A stretch of DNA of 64,000 nucleotides from an uncultured Saprospiraceae bacterium (GCA_938015435.1 CALLPN010000016.1:1-64000), one strand, 5' to 3'; positions 38,806 to 48,791 are shown, numbered from the stretch's first letter. Notes: generated from the sequence alone by a model not told the origin. Program-made: numbers and translations.

Positions 38806-39063
38806 ATGGCACAACATCAGTCATCAAAGAAAAGAATCAGACAAGACGCTAAAATTCGTCTCAGAAACAGATACTACAAGAAGTCTGCTCGTACAGCTAT
38901 ACTTAAGTTGAGAGAGATGGAAGATGGTAAGGAAGCGACAAAATTCCTTCCGCACGTAATCAGTATGATCGACAGATTAGCTCAAAAAAATACTTGGCAC
39001 AAGAATAAGGCAAGTAACCTTAAGAGTAAGCTTACTAAATTTGTAGCGAAAAAATCTGCTTAA
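38806..39063 (+). CDS. rpsT: 30S ribosomal protein S20
   Basis: Primary 16S rRNA-binding protein of the small subunit. The 85-residue, highly basic, helical sequence starts MAQHQSSKKRIRQD and contains RNRYYKKSARTAI and the C-terminal HKNKASNLKSKLTKFV, all standard. It has its own promoter and terminator, so it is monocistronic. Confidence 0.96.
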   Translation: MAQHQSSKKRIRQDAKIRLRNRYYKKSARTAILKLREMEDGKEATKFLPHVISMIDRLAQKNTWHKNKASNLKSKLTKFVAKKSA

Positions 39064-39109
39064 ACGATAGTAAATTCTAGAGTTGTATTACTCTTCGAAA
39101 ATATATAAG

Positions 39110-39140
39110 AGTGTTCTATCCATTGGGTAGAGCACTTTTT
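39110..39140 (+). terminator. Terminator after rpsT
   Basis: AGTGTTCTATCC pairs with GGGTAGAGCACT (wobble pairs included) around a short loop, followed by five T's. Confidence 0.8.
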
Positions 39141-39175
39141 CTGTTTATACTCGGTTATTCTATTATAATTAATTT

Positions 39176-40210
39176 ATGGACCATATTAATCCATCATATC
39201 GATCAAAATCAAGAACTAAGCAATCAGCGACTGACATTGCCAAAGCGATCATAGAAGGTGATAGGTTTGCACTTAGTCAAGCTATTACTTTAGCCGAAAG
39301 CACCGAATTGTCAAAAAAGATAATCTCTAGCGAAATAGCAGATTATCTAGCTCATCAATCTACAAATACTTCTACTAGAATAGCCATATCCGGCTCTCCG
39401 GGTGTTGGTAAGAGTACTCTTATAGAGAGCTGGGGACTTCATTATGCCAATAAAGGAAATAAAGTAGCTGTACTGGCGATAGACCCTAGTAGCAGTGTTA
39501 CTCATGGCAGCATACTTGGTGATAAAACTAGGATGGAGGAATTAGGTCAGCACCCTAACGCATATATTAGGCCTAGTGCAGCAGGGCTTACTCTTGGTGG
39601 AGTACATGCTGCAACTAGAGAAAGTATAAGGCTATGCGAATCTGCTGGGTATAACATCATACTGATAGAGACCGTTGGAGTAGGCCAATCAGAGACTATG
39701 GCCGCAGAAATGTCTGATGTCTTTGTATTATTATTATTACCCGGAGCAGGAGACGAAATACAAGGAATCAAAAGGGGAATAGTAGAATTAGCAGATATTG
39801 TCGCAATCAATAAAGCCGACGAAGATCGTCTGCAATTAGCCATTGAATCTGCAAAATCTTATCGCAATGCATTGAGCCTATATCATCATCCAATAATAGA
39901 ATGGCGTGTACCTGTATCTATGATCTCAGGGCTACAAAGCTTGGGCATCGATGATCTTTCTAACCAAGTCCACAAATTCTGTTTAGTATCTAAAGAGAAA
40001 GGCAGATTTACTTCCAAACGAATTAAACAAGACATAGACTGGCTTAATAAATCTGTTGAACAAGAAGTTGGGCGGTTGATTTATAACAATCCAAAGGTTT
40101 CTGATCAACTTGAAAAATTCAAAAACCATATAATTGACGGTACACGATCCACGCATAGCCTTATACACGAACTAAGATTACTCATTCATCAAATTTATGG
40201 TAATCAATAA
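39176..40210 (+). CDS. meaB: MeaB/ArgK-type G-protein chaperone of methylmalonyl-CoA mutase
   Basis: GTPase that protects and reloads B12-dependent acyl-CoA mutases. The P-loop SGSPGVGKST (~residue 75), the DPSSSVTHGSILGDKTRM segment, ETVGVGQSE and the base-recognition NKAD are all present in 344 aa. No mutase gene is in the window, so its client must be encoded elsewhere. The M23 peptidase gene starts 3 bp after its stop, giving a likely though functionally odd operon. Confidence 0.93.
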   Translation: MDHINPSYRSKSRTKQSATDIAKAIIEGDRFALSQAITLAESTELSKKIISSEIADYLAHQSTNTSTRIAISGSPGVGKSTLIESWGLHYANKGNKVAVLAIDPSSSVTHGSILGDKTRMEELGQHPNAYIRPSAAGLTLGGVHAATRESIRLCESAGYNIILIETVGVGQSETMAAEMSDVFVLLLLPGAGDEIQGIKRGIVELADIVAINKADEDRLQLAIESAKSYRNALSLYHHPIIEWRVPVSMISGLQSLGIDDLSNQVHKFCLVSKEKGRFTSKRIKQDIDWLNKSVEQEVGRLIYNNPKVSDQLEKFKNHIIDGTRSTHSLIHELRLLIHQIYGNQ

Positions 40211-40213
40211 AAT

Positions 40214-41893
40214 ATGATGAAATTGAGAACAAGATTATCTCTATTTATTTTTCTATTTGGCCTGAGTCTATGTGCTCAAACCATGCTAGATACTACGTAT
40301 TTTGATTCACCCATCAAACATGAGATCATCTTAGCTGGATCGTTTGGAGAGCTAAGAGCCTCACATTTTCACGCTGGATTGGATATCAAGCCATTAAAAT
40401 TTAACACTAGTGGTGATAGTTTATTCGTAGCTGCACCAGGATATATATCACGAATCAAAATTCAAACTGGAGGATATGGTAGGGTTCTCTATGTAGATCA
40501 TCCTAACGGTTACACATCAGTATATGCGCATATGTTGGAATTCCAGGATACTATAGAGCAATACATTCAAAAAATGCAATTAGCATCACAATCTTACGAA
40601 ATCGACATTTATCCTCAAAAAGGTAAAATTAACTTACCAAGAGGTGCTTTTATTGGTCTATTAGGAAATAGTGGAAGATCATATGGATCTCACCTTCATT
40701 TTGAGATCCGTAACACTATAAGCGAGACGCCGATCAATCCGATGCTTTTCGGTATCGGACCATCAGATAGCATAGCTCCAAATGTCTCAAGCGTTTCCAT
40801 CCATGGATTGAGTCCAGATCATCAAGAGACCCACTTCAGTAACTACCCTACTCGGAAAATGAGTGAAGGCAAATATACAATTAGTGACGGATCAGTATCA
40901 ATACCTGCATGGCGCATAGGTATATTACTACAAGGATGGGATGAAATGGATGGAGCAAGTAACAAGAATGGCATTTACAAAATACAAATGTCAGTTGATG
41001 ATACACTTCAGTATATCGTAACCGTAGATAGCATAAACTGGGAAGAAACCAGTTATATCAAGTCTCATGTAGATTATGCTGATAAAAAGAAAAATAAACG
41101 GACTGCTGTCAGGTGCTATCCCATGCCTGGTAATCTACTCAGTATCTATGACAGTACAGCTCATAATGGTATCATACCTATCTATAGCTCATCAGCACGT
41201 GAAATAAAAATCAAAGCATCTGATTTCTCTGGCAATAATTCTACTATTGAATTTGATGTACTCCGAAATAGTACGATGATAGGTAGTAATTCAACATTCG
41301 AAAAGCTTATTAAATACGATAGTCCAATTGATTTCAAATTAGGCAGTTGTCATATGTCTTTAGATGCTATGGCATTGGACAGAAATTTATATTTCAATTA
41401 CTCTGAATCTAGAGAAAAGAACCAGACTATATACAGTATACACAGAGATCGAAGTCCTTTATACAAACCTATTAAAATTACTATTCCTATTGAGAATATC
41501 GACTCCTCTTTATTTCAAAAACTCTGTGTAGTACTCATCGAAGAAGACGGAGATCTAACCTCAAAAGGTGGCTTAATCTTGGGGGATAGTCTATATTTTG
41601 AAACGAAAGTTTTTGGTGATTACAAACTACATATTGATACCATCTCTCCCTCTATTATACCTATCCAAACTTCTCTAAAAGCTGATCTGTTATTTACGGT
41701 AAAAGACGACATATCTGACGTTACCATTAATGCGTATCTCGATGATAAATGGATAATATCCCCTTATAAAATTTTAGATCATACTTTACTAATTCCGAGA
41801 AATATTATTGGATCTGACCACCAAAGACTTACGATTATTACTACCGATGTTAAAGGGAACAAATCGGAATACTCTCTGCTTTTGACAGAGTAA
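40214..41893 (+). CDS. Secreted M23-family metallopeptidase
   Basis: Peptidoglycan endopeptidase-like protein. Signal peptide at ~1-21 (FIFLFGLSLCAQ). The M23 zinc site is complete: His53/Asp57 in HFHAGLDIK and HxH at 160/162 in GSHLHFEIR, plus His106 in SVYAHM. The following ~390 residues are beta-rich with no known domain and may bind cell wall or partner proteins. It follows meaB by 3 bp. Confidence 0.88.
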   Translation: MMKLRTRLSLFIFLFGLSLCAQTMLDTTYFDSPIKHEIILAGSFGELRASHFHAGLDIKPLKFNTSGDSLFVAAPGYISRIKIQTGGYGRVLYVDHPNGYTSVYAHMLEFQDTIEQYIQKMQLASQSYEIDIYPQKGKINLPRGAFIGLLGNSGRSYGSHLHFEIRNTISETPINPMLFGIGPSDSIAPNVSSVSIHGLSPDHQETHFSNYPTRKMSEGKYTISDGSVSIPAWRIGILLQGWDEMDGASNKNGIYKIQMSVDDTLQYIVTVDSINWEETSYIKSHVDYADKKKNKRTAVRCYPMPGNLLSIYDSTAHNGIIPIYSSSAREIKIKASDFSGNNSTIEFDVLRNSTMIGSNSTFEKLIKYDSPIDFKLGSCHMSLDAMALDRNLYFNYSESREKNQTIYSIHRDRSPLYKPIKITIPIENIDSSLFQKLCVVLIEEDGDLTSKGGLILGDSLYFETKVFGDYKLHIDTISPSIIPIQTSLKADLLFTVKDDISDVTINAYLDDKWIISPYKILDHTLLIPRNIIGSDHQRLTIITTDVKGNKSEYSLLLTE

Positions 41894-41975
41894 TATTATT
41901 AATTAAATAATACGTCTTTCGTGTGAACAATACACTAACTAGTTTTGTTTAACCCTTACAAGAAATTGGTTAAAC

Positions 41976-42440
41976 ATGACACACTTGAATATTGGCGAAA
42001 AAGCACCTAATTTTAAAGGTAATATAGAAGATGGAACGGAAGTAAATTCTGAAAACCTTATAGGGCAAAAGTATATATTGTTCTTTTATCCAAAAGACGA
42101 TAGTCCAGGCTGCACAAGAGAAGCTTGTAATCTTAGAGATAACTATAGATGGTTTGAAAAGAAAGGTTATAAGATTTTTGGTGTAAGTCCAGATAATGAG
42201 AAAAAGCATCAAAAATTTATCGATAAGTATGAATTCCAGTACTCGTTAATTGCCGATCCTGAAAAGGAGATGATAAAGGCGTTTGGTATCTGGGGGCCTA
42301 AGAAATTTATGGGTAGAGAGTTTGATGGTGTTCATCGTACTACTTTCGTAATAGATGCTGATGGCAAGATCATAGAGATTATCAAAAAAGTGAAGACTAA
42401 AGAACATGCGGAGCAACTAAAAGAGGCACTCAAAGAGTAA
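41976..42440 (+). CDS. bcp: Thioredoxin-dependent thiol peroxidase (Bcp/PrxQ)
   Basis: Reduces peroxides using thioredoxin. Peroxidatic Cys46 and resolving Cys51 sit in DDSPGCTREACNLRD, the PrxQ pattern with a five-residue gap. FFYPKDDSPGCT and the 154-aa length are typical. It is cytoplasmic (no signal peptide). A thioredoxin gene is elsewhere in the window. Confidence 0.95.
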   Translation: MTHLNIGEKAPNFKGNIEDGTEVNSENLIGQKYILFFYPKDDSPGCTREACNLRDNYRWFEKKGYKIFGVSPDNEKKHQKFIDKYEFQYSLIADPEKEMIKAFGIWGPKKFMGREFDGVHRTTFVIDADGKIIEIIKKVKTKEHAEQLKEALKE

Positions 42441-42539
42441 TACTTTTTTGTTCTCTAATTCGTGATTTTACTTTGGACTTAATGAGACTTTAGCTATCGT
42501 TAATTTGTTTAAAATTTCGGTTATCGTCGTATCTATGTA

Positions 42540-43100
42540 CTATTTGTGCGGAACACTATAATGTATGGTGATGAATATCATTGCCATTTTTAAAGCTAAA
42601 GGTAAATCCTCGTTTAATCTATCTTCGATAATCCAGTCTCTAGGATCACCTTCATATTCTGTATAGATATCAAAAGAACCATATTTATCCGTCGTTAGCG
42701 TCCAGTCATCGGCTAGATTATTATACTTGCTTTCAAACTTCAAAGAATAATCATCACATTTTATCTTCCAAATACTAAGGTCTCCTCTCCATTGATTTTT
42801 GATAGATACAATGTATTCCCCATCTATCAATTCCCATTCATCAGGTCTATTAATCCATTTCTGCCTAATATTACCTACTCTATCATGTAATTGGTATCCC
42901 CAATCATTCCATGCAGACTTGTTCGGCCAACTTAAATTTAGCTCTCCAAGGTCTATTTGTTCATTAACTGGTATCACTTTCCATTCCTTAAAAGTATCTC
43001 CATATTCCGCTGAGAATCCTATAAGCTCTTGAGCGTAAGAAATATTGAATCCTGACCAGAAGACCATAAAAACAAAGAGTGATAGCCTAATCGGCATCAC
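42540..43100 (-). CDS. Hypothetical secreted protein
   Basis: A signal peptide (SLFVFMVFWSGFNISYAQ) leads into ~160 residues rich in Trp and Asp, with recurring W-x-x-x-D/W-type turns (FKEWKV, AWNDWGYQL, RPDEWEL, DDWTL, PRDWII). This looks like a repeated short beta motif of roughly 25-30 residues. No family recognised. Its start faces the tandem repeat array, about 150 bp away. Confidence 0.65.
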   Translation of the reverse strand: MMPIRLSLFVFMVFWSGFNISYAQELIGFSAEYGDTFKEWKVIPVNEQIDLGELNLSWPNKSAWNDWGYQLHDRVGNIRQKWINRPDEWELIDGEYIVSIKNQWRGDLSIWKIKCDDYSLKFESKYNNLADDWTLTTDKYGSFDIYTEYEGDPRDWIIEDRLNEDLPLALKMAMIFITIHYSVPHK

Positions 43101-43251
43101 TCTTTGAATATCAGCTGTATGTATTGATCTATTTCGAATGATCTTTATATTTTATTTTATCTATTGTATTTTATAGACAACAGATGTCTTATTGATCGGC
43201 AAAGGTAGCATATATGTTCTGCCAAAGGGAGCTTATACGTTCTGCGCAAGA

Positions 43252-43650
43252 GAGCCGATGTGTTTGCTGCGCAGGGTTCATTATACTCCTCACAGTTTCT
43301 ATGGTCATACTGCTCGTTTCGGAGCCCATGCGTTTACTGCGCAAAACGCATTATACTCCTCACAGTTTTCTATGGTTATACTGATGTTTCGGAGCCTATG
43401 CGTTTGCTGCGCAAGCCGCATTCTACTCCTCACAGTTTTCTATGGTTATACTGCTCTGTTTCAGAGCCCATGCGTTTGCTGCGCAAGACGCATTCTACTC
43501 CTCACAGTTTTCTATGGTTATACTGATGTTTCGGAGCCCATGCGTTTGCTGCGCAAGACGCATTATACTCCTCACAGTTTTCTATGGTTATACTGCTGTT
43601 TCGGAGCCCATGCGTTTGCTGCGCAAGCCGCATTACACTCCTCACAGTTC
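43252..43650. repeat. Tandem array: six copies of a 70-72 bp unit with an internal hairpin
   Basis: Units start at 43252, 43322, 43392, 43464, 43534 and 43604 (GAGCC), spacing 70, 70, 72, 70, 70. The common core reads GAGCCCATGCGTTTGCTGCG, then a CGCA-rich half, then TACTCCTCACAGTTTTC and TATGGTTATACTG. Each unit contains TGCGT..ACGCA plus TTGC..GCAA, able to fold into a hairpin; GGAG and CTCC flank it. The units are clearly richer in G+C than the surroundings. The plus-strand frames through them are repeat-derived and not genes. A degenerate partial unit seems to precede the array (43210-43250). Confidence 0.9.
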
Positions 43651-43669
43651 GCGTTTGCGAGGCAAACGC
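43651..43669. other. Perfect 8-bp hairpin at the ssb-like gene end
   Basis: GCGTTTGC-GAG-GCAAACGC lies five bases past the stop codon of the DUF3127 gene. It resembles the hairpin inside each repeat unit and may be the array's terminal element. There is no T-run on either side, so it is not a standard terminator. Confidence 0.7.
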
Positions 43670-43674
43670 TTTAC

Positions 43675-44073
43675 TTAAAACGGTAGATCGTCAAAATCTT
43701 CTGACTTAGCAGCAGTTGCTGGAGCTTCTGGAGCCTTAGCATAATTTTCATTAATACCAGAAAAATCAGACATCCCTGCTGCTGGAGGAGGAGCTGCGGC
43801 TGCAATATCTTGCGCTGCGCTTACTTTCCAAGCGTTGAGGTTAGTAAAGAATTTTTCATTCCACTCTCTACCTCTTAGATCAAAATTTACTTTAATCTTC
43901 GATCCTTCATTGTAAGAATCTATAAGAGCACACTTATCTTGAGTGAGTTGAAACTTGACATATTGTGGATATTGTCCATCAGTTTGAATCACGAATTCTC
44001 TCGCTTGGAATGTTGCAGATTTACTTTCTGTTTCAAATTTTTTGTGAAGTAATCCTTCAATTTCGAATGACAT
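43675..44073 (-). CDS. DUF3127 protein with SSB-like acidic C-terminal tip
   Basis: The first ~90 residues form the DUF3127 domain (IEGLLHKKFETESKSATFQAREFVIQ, then FDLRGREWNEKFFTNLNAWKV), an OB-fold-like domain resembling single-strand DNA-binding proteins. A flexible Ala/Pro linker follows, ending DFDDLPF, which mimics the SSB tail that recruits replication and repair proteins. I infer nucleic-acid binding; direct evidence is lacking. It lies just left of proS on the same strand. Confidence 0.82.
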   Translation of the reverse strand: MSFEIEGLLHKKFETESKSATFQAREFVIQTDGQYPQYVKFQLTQDKCALIDSYNEGSKIKVNFDLRGREWNEKFFTNLNAWKVSAAQDIAAAAPPPAAGMSDFSGINENYAKAPEAPATAAKSEDFDDLPF

Positions 44074-44177
44074 AAGGTTATTATTTATAATGTTGTTGTG
44101 TATGTAAATTGTCGTCTATATAATTAGGTCGCTTTATTAATCAAAAGTTCAATCCACCTAAAGAAATCAGTAATTCG

Positions 44178-45647
44178 TTAATACGCTTTGGCAAATAACG
44201 CTCTTTGTGTTGCTGGTTTTCCAGAATAGATACATATACCTTCTCCTTGACCATCTTCCAAAGGTATACATCTAATAGTGGCTTTAGTCTCTTCTTTGAT
44301 CTTTAACTCAGTCTCAGATGTACCATCCCAATATGCTTTAACAAATCCTCCTTTGGTATTAAGGATTTCCTTCATTTCTTCATAAGAAGTCGATTCTGTA
44401 TATCTTTCTTCTCTAAACTTAAGGGCTCTATTAAATAGATTGTCTTGGATATCGGATAAAAGTTGTTCAACATGTTCCGATAAACCTTCTAAGGCTACAG
44501 ATTCTTTAGTCTTCTCATCTCTTCTAGCTACTTCTACTACACCCTTTGCCAAATCTCTAGCACCGATCCCTAATCTTACGGGCACTCCTTTCATCTCATA
44601 CTCTGCAAACTTAAATCCTGGTCTTTTTCGATCATCCGTATCCACTTTGACAGAGATACCTTTGGCTTTTAACTCAACGGTTAGTTTATTAGCCACCTCC
44701 ATAATCTCATCCGTAGGCTTTGGTATAGGTACAATTACTACTTGTATCGGAGCTAACTTAGGTGGTAACACGAGCCCTTGATCATCAGAATGCGTCATGA
44801 TCAATGCCCCAACTAATCTAGTCGAAACACCCCAAGATGTCGCCCAAACATATTCTTCCTTATTTTCACTAGTAAGGTACTTTACGTCAAACGCCTTAGC
44901 GAAATTTTGACCTAAAAAGTGAGATGTCCCTGCCTGCAGAGCTTTACCATCTTGCATTAATGCTTCGATAGTAAATGTATCATCTGCTCCAGCAAACCTT
45001 TCATTTTCTGATTTATAGCCTTTTATAACAGGCATTGCCATATGTTCTTCAGCAAACTGCGCATACACATCATGCATTTGCCTTGCTTCAACCATTGCCT
45101 CATCTTTGGTTGCGTGAGCAGTATGCCCTTCTTGCCATAGAAACTCTGCGGTACGTAAAAATGGGCGTGTACGCATTTCCCACCTCATCACATTGGCCCA
45201 TTGATTGATCAATAGTGGTAAATCTCGGTAAGAATGTATCCATCCTTTATATGTATTCCAAATGATAGCCTCAGATGTTGGTCTTATGATCAACTCTTCT
45301 TCAAGTTTAGCTTTAGGATCAACTCTAAGTTTACCTTCATTAGCAGGATCATTTTCTAATCTATAATGCGTTACAACGGCACATTCTTTAGCGAATCCTT
45401 CAGCATTCTTTTCTTCTGCCTCAAACAGACTCCGAGGAACCAATAAAGGAAAGTACGCATTAACGTGCCCAGTCTCTTTAAACATTATGTCTAACTGGTC
45501 TCTCATTTTCTCCCATATCGCATATCCGTATGGCTTTATTACCATACAACCTCTAACTGCCGAATTTTCCGCCAATTCTGCTTTTTTTACGATATCATTG
45601 TACCATTGAGAGTAATTCTCCTCTCTATTTGTGATTTCCTTTGCCAT
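44178..45647 (-). CDS. proS: Prolyl-tRNA synthetase (eukaryote/archaea-like type)
   Basis: Class II synthetase charging tRNA-Pro. Motif 2-like [18 protein letters not shown], and the anticodon-binding domain from ~290 onward (VVIVPIP), are present. The protein lacks the bacterial insertion domain and ends in [18 protein letters not shown], the hallmark of the ProRS type 3 family. 489 aa is usual for that type. A -7-like TACTTTTG lies on the minus strand at 45807-45814. Confidence 0.95.
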   Translation of the reverse strand: MAKEITNREENYSQWYNDIVKKAELAENSAVRGCMVIKPYGYAIWEKMRDQLDIMFKETGHVNAYFPLLVPRSLFEAEEKNAEGFAKECAVVTHYRLENDPANEGKLRVDPKAKLEEELIIRPTSEAIIWNTYKGWIHSYRDLPLLINQWANVMRWEMRTRPFLRTAEFLWQEGHTAHATKDEAMVEARQMHDVYAQFAEEHMAMPVIKGYKSENERFAGADDTFTIEALMQDGKALQAGTSHFLGQNFAKAFDVKYLTSENKEEYVWATSWGVSTRLVGALIMTHSDDQGLVLPPKLAPIQVVIVPIPKPTDEIMEVANKLTVELKAKGISVKVDTDDRKRPGFKFAEYEMKGVPVRLGIGARDLAKGVVEVARRDEKTKESVALEGLSEHVEQLLSDIQDNLFNRALKFREERYTESTSYEEMKEILNTKGGFVKAYWDGTSETELKIKEETKATIRCIPLEDGQGEGICIYSGKPATQRALFAKAY

Positions 45648-45879
45648 TGCGTGTATAGTTAAAAAAAATATAAGGAATTTGAAAATGAAACTTCTAAGCT
45701 CTTTTTCGCGTCTATAGTATTGTAACTCAGTGGATAAAAGAATCCGAGTTACTTATTTTAACACTATTTATTCGACTTTAAAGTCACCTTAACAGATAAA
45801 TCATCGCAAAAGTAATAAATTGCGAATGTTCGATGTAAGAGAGTCGAAATATATTGCACCATCTAAAAATTTATAGGAG

Positions 45880-47064
45880 ATGAAAAGCACACTACAACAC
45901 ACACTAATGACGCTCATATTTGCTTTGATAGCAAGTGTAAGCCTCCAAGCTCAGTTTGATGATCTATATTATGATCCAGATACTGACGATGCAGAATATT
46001 ATACTGACTCAGATGATGAGTCTTATGATGATAACGAAACAACATATAGCGAGTACGGCGAATCTGATTATGATGACACTGATTACGAGTATTATGATGA
46101 TTACGATTACAATTATTCTAATCGAATTAGAAGATTTCGTAGAGGTGGAAACTTTAATAGAGGTTACTATTCTGGATTTCACGCGGCGAACAGATGGAAT
46201 GATCCTTTCTACGATCCGTTTAATGATCCTTTCTACGGGAATGGATTTGGAGGAAATGGATTTAACAATTGGAATAGTGCAGTTGTAGTATCATTTGGAA
46301 ATCCTTTCAGATTTAATAGGTGGAATAGATGGAATAGATGGGGTGGAAACAACTGGGGTGGAAATGCTTGGGGAAATAACTGGTGTGGCAATGGATTCAA
46401 TAATGGATACGGCGGCGGATTTGGCAACAATTATATAGTAAATAACTACTATGGAAATAGTGCTGGATACTCAAATAACGGTTATTCCAACAATTACTCT
46501 GGATATACTAATACTAGAACATTCGGATCGCGTAAAGGTGGAGCAACTACAAGCAGTACAAGAGGAAAGAACCCTAACACCGGAAGAGTAAGTAGCCCAG
46601 GAACGAATAAGACTCCAACTATGACGGGCGGACAAACAAGAGGTAATAGTGTAGCCACTGGTACAAAATCTGACGGAACTAAAGCGACAACAAGATCTAC
46701 TCGACCTTCAATCTATAAAAGAAATAGAAATACTAATACAAGTAGCAGGGCTGATAGATCAACAAGGTCAGGTAGTTCAACTAAATCTAGCACTCGAAGT
46801 GGCAGATCGTCTAAGGCTAATACTCGTAGCGGAAGAACATCTAGATCAAATGCTAACACTTCATCAAAAAGAAATTACAAAAGAGGAGGTAGTAGTAGCT
46901 CGGGTTCAAGCAGATCTTCTGCGGGTTCAGGAACAAGTAGATCTCAAACTAAATCTAGCTCTTCATCGAGAAGCGGAAGATCGTCTACAAGATCAAGTGG
47001 ATCATCAAGTAGGAAATCATCTTCAAGTAGCAGCCGTAGTTCAAAAAGAGGCGGTAGAGGATAG
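45880..47064 (+). CDS. Secreted low-complexity protein with segregated composition
   Basis: Signal peptide (residues 1-24, LIFALIASVSLQAQ) then three blocks: an acidic Asp/Tyr/Glu-rich part (~25-82), an Asn/Gly/Trp-rich part with repeats of NRWNRW and NNWGGN (~85-215), and a very basic Ser/Arg/Thr tail (~220-394; SSTRSGRSSK, SSSSSRSGRSS). It is predicted to be disordered and strongly polyampholytic. The out-of-frame ORFs over it are shadows. No family recognised. A FadL-like porin gene follows ~130 bp downstream on the same strand, suggesting an envelope link. Confidence 0.75.
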   Translation: MKSTLQHTLMTLIFALIASVSLQAQFDDLYYDPDTDDAEYYTDSDDESYDDNETTYSEYGESDYDDTDYEYYDDYDYNYSNRIRRFRRGGNFNRGYYSGFHAANRWNDPFYDPFNDPFYGNGFGGNGFNNWNSAVVVSFGNPFRFNRWNRWNRWGGNNWGGNAWGNNWCGNGFNNGYGGGFGNNYIVNNYYGNSAGYSNNGYSNNYSGYTNTRTFGSRKGGATTSSTRGKNPNTGRVSSPGTNKTPTMTGGQTRGNSVATGTKSDGTKATTRSTRPSIYKRNRNTNTSSRADRSTRSGSSTKSSTRSGRSSKANTRSGRTSRSNANTSSKRNYKRGGSSSSGSSRSSAGSGTSRSQTKSSSSSRSGRSSTRSSGSSSRKSSSSSSRSSKRGGRG

Positions 47065-47194
47065 ACAACGAGAGATATAGAAGTGTTACAATCTACCACT
47101 TCGTGAATACATTAGTATGATTAAAGAGGTGGATGATACAAGTTATTGTCCACCTTTCTTATACAGTATAGTGAAAAACCAAAATCAAAAAATT

Positions 47195-48598
47195 ATGACT
47201 AGACCAAAATATATAATGCTTACCCTAATTCTATTAAGCATAGGAACAATCAGCTATGGTCAGACGATATCAGATGCGCTAAGATATGCTGTGTTGACCC
47301 CACAAGGTACAGCGAGAGTAGCTGGAGTAGGAGGATCATTTGGAGCAATGGGGGGTGATATAGGAGTAATGAGCATCAATCCCGCTGGACTAGCGGGATT
47401 CTACAAGTCCGAATTTACATTTACGCCTACCATTACCAGTACTAATACTAATGCTTTTTTAGTGGAAGACTCAGGTAATGCAACTACACAATCCAAAACT
47501 AACTTTGGAATGAGTAATATGGCCGCTGTGTTTGTAACTAGACCAAGCTCTGGCAAATGGCAAACTTCGAACTTTACAATTGGCTTTCAGAAAGTCGCAG
47601 ATCTTAATAAAGCATTTATATTCAGAGGTACTTCCGTAGGTAGTTATTCGGAGAGTTTAAGTGAAGTGCCTGAAAGAATATTTGGAATACCATATCAAAA
47701 CGCTTCACTTGCCAAAGAGCAGATTATATCTCAAAAAGGATATGTAAGTGAGTTAAACTTAGGTTGGGCAGGAAGCTATGACAATAAGCTTGATATTGGA
47801 ATATCATTAGGGGTACCCTTCGTATCATTCGAAGAAGAGAAGACATATACCGAAGAAGACGCCACCAATGATCTAGACGTGTTCAATAGATATGATCGTC
47901 AAGATTACCTTAATGCGAGTGGTGCTGGTATTAACTTTAAAGTTGGATTCATTTACAAAGGTATTAAGCCTCTAAGAATTGGTGCTTCTGTCCACTCCCC
48001 TAGTTACTTATCGATTACTGAAGACTTTGGAGAATCTGATGAGTATACATTTGACGACGGAGATACAGATGCATTAGAATCCGATGGAACTTTTAAATAC
48101 AAGTATAAGACTCCTTGGAAAGTAAACGGTAGTATTGGCGTCTTATATAACTTAGGTAAGATCAAAGGATTTGCAAATGCTGATGTAGAATTTTTAGATT
48201 ATTCATCATCTAATTTTGATCTAGGTGCCTTTAGTACAGAACCTGATGACATCAACTATGGAACGGAACTTAATACAGAGATAGCTACTCAACTTGGATC
48301 TGTAGTGAACCTGCGATTAGGTACGGAACTGGCGTATGATAAATTTAGAATTAGACTAGGCACAGGATTATTACAATCTCCTTATTCGACTGATTCAGAT
48401 GAAGGCCAGTATAGTTCAACATACTCATTTGGAATAGGATTGAGAGAAGAAAATTTCTATTTAGATCTATCCTATGCTCGCAATAGTAATGATGAAGGGT
48501 ACATTGCTTACAATCCTGAAAACGTTGACCACACACCATTAGCGAATACAGAAACAACCAAAGGAGTAATTCAGTTTACTGCAGGATTTAAATTTTAG
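47195..48598 (+). CDS. OmpP1/FadL-like outer-membrane transport protein
   Basis: FadL-type barrel for hydrophobic compounds. The ATG at 47195 starts the signal peptide (YIMLTLILLSIGTISYGQ), giving 467 aa; an upstream in-frame ATG adds an unlikely lead. The N-terminal plug region matches the family: RVAGVGGSFGAMGGDIGVMSINPAGLAGF. The barrel ends with TKGVIQFTAGFKF, with a terminal Phe. Substrate unknown; fatty acids or aromatics are typical. Confidence 0.88.
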   Translation: MTRPKYIMLTLILLSIGTISYGQTISDALRYAVLTPQGTARVAGVGGSFGAMGGDIGVMSINPAGLAGFYKSEFTFTPTITSTNTNAFLVEDSGNATTQSKTNFGMSNMAAVFVTRPSSGKWQTSNFTIGFQKVADLNKAFIFRGTSVGSYSESLSEVPERIFGIPYQNASLAKEQIISQKGYVSELNLGWAGSYDNKLDIGISLGVPFVSFEEEKTYTEEDATNDLDVFNRYDRQDYLNASGAGINFKVGFIYKGIKPLRIGASVHSPSYLSITEDFGESDEYTFDDGDTDALESDGTFKYKYKTPWKVNGSIGVLYNLGKIKGFANADVEFLDYSSSNFDLGAFSTEPDDINYGTELNTEIATQLGSVVNLRLGTELAYDKFRIRLGTGLLQSPYSTDSDEGQYSSTYSFGIGLREENFYLDLSYARNSNDEGYIAYNPENVDHTPLANTETTKGVIQFTAGFKF

Positions 48599-48641
48599 AT
48601 AGAGTATCTAAAAATTAGATAATGTTTATCGCAAAAAAAAT

Positions 48642-48682
48642 AAAGATCAAATTACGAAGCTTCGTTTTTTGGTCTTTTTTTT
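48642..48682 (+). terminator. Terminator after the FadL-like gene
   Basis: AAAGATCAAA...TTTTGGTCTTT with an inner palindrome ACGAAGCTTCGT, ending in a run of eight or more T's. Confidence 0.8.
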
Positions 48683-48791
48683 ATTTCAGGTTTCAATATA
48701 GCATATATGTTTTTTTTACTAAGAATTCTCTTGGATAGATGATCTAGTGCGATTCAAGTGGTTCCAATATCAATTTAAAATGAAACAAAGA

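Noticed and set aside
43252-43650. CRISPR array
   Set aside because: The whole 70-72 bp unit repeats; there are no unique spacers and no cas genes nearby.
43192-43686. Plus-strand ORFs of 78-164 codons over the tandem array
   Set aside because: They are repeat-derived, change frame where a unit is 72 bp, and have no start context or protein-like features.
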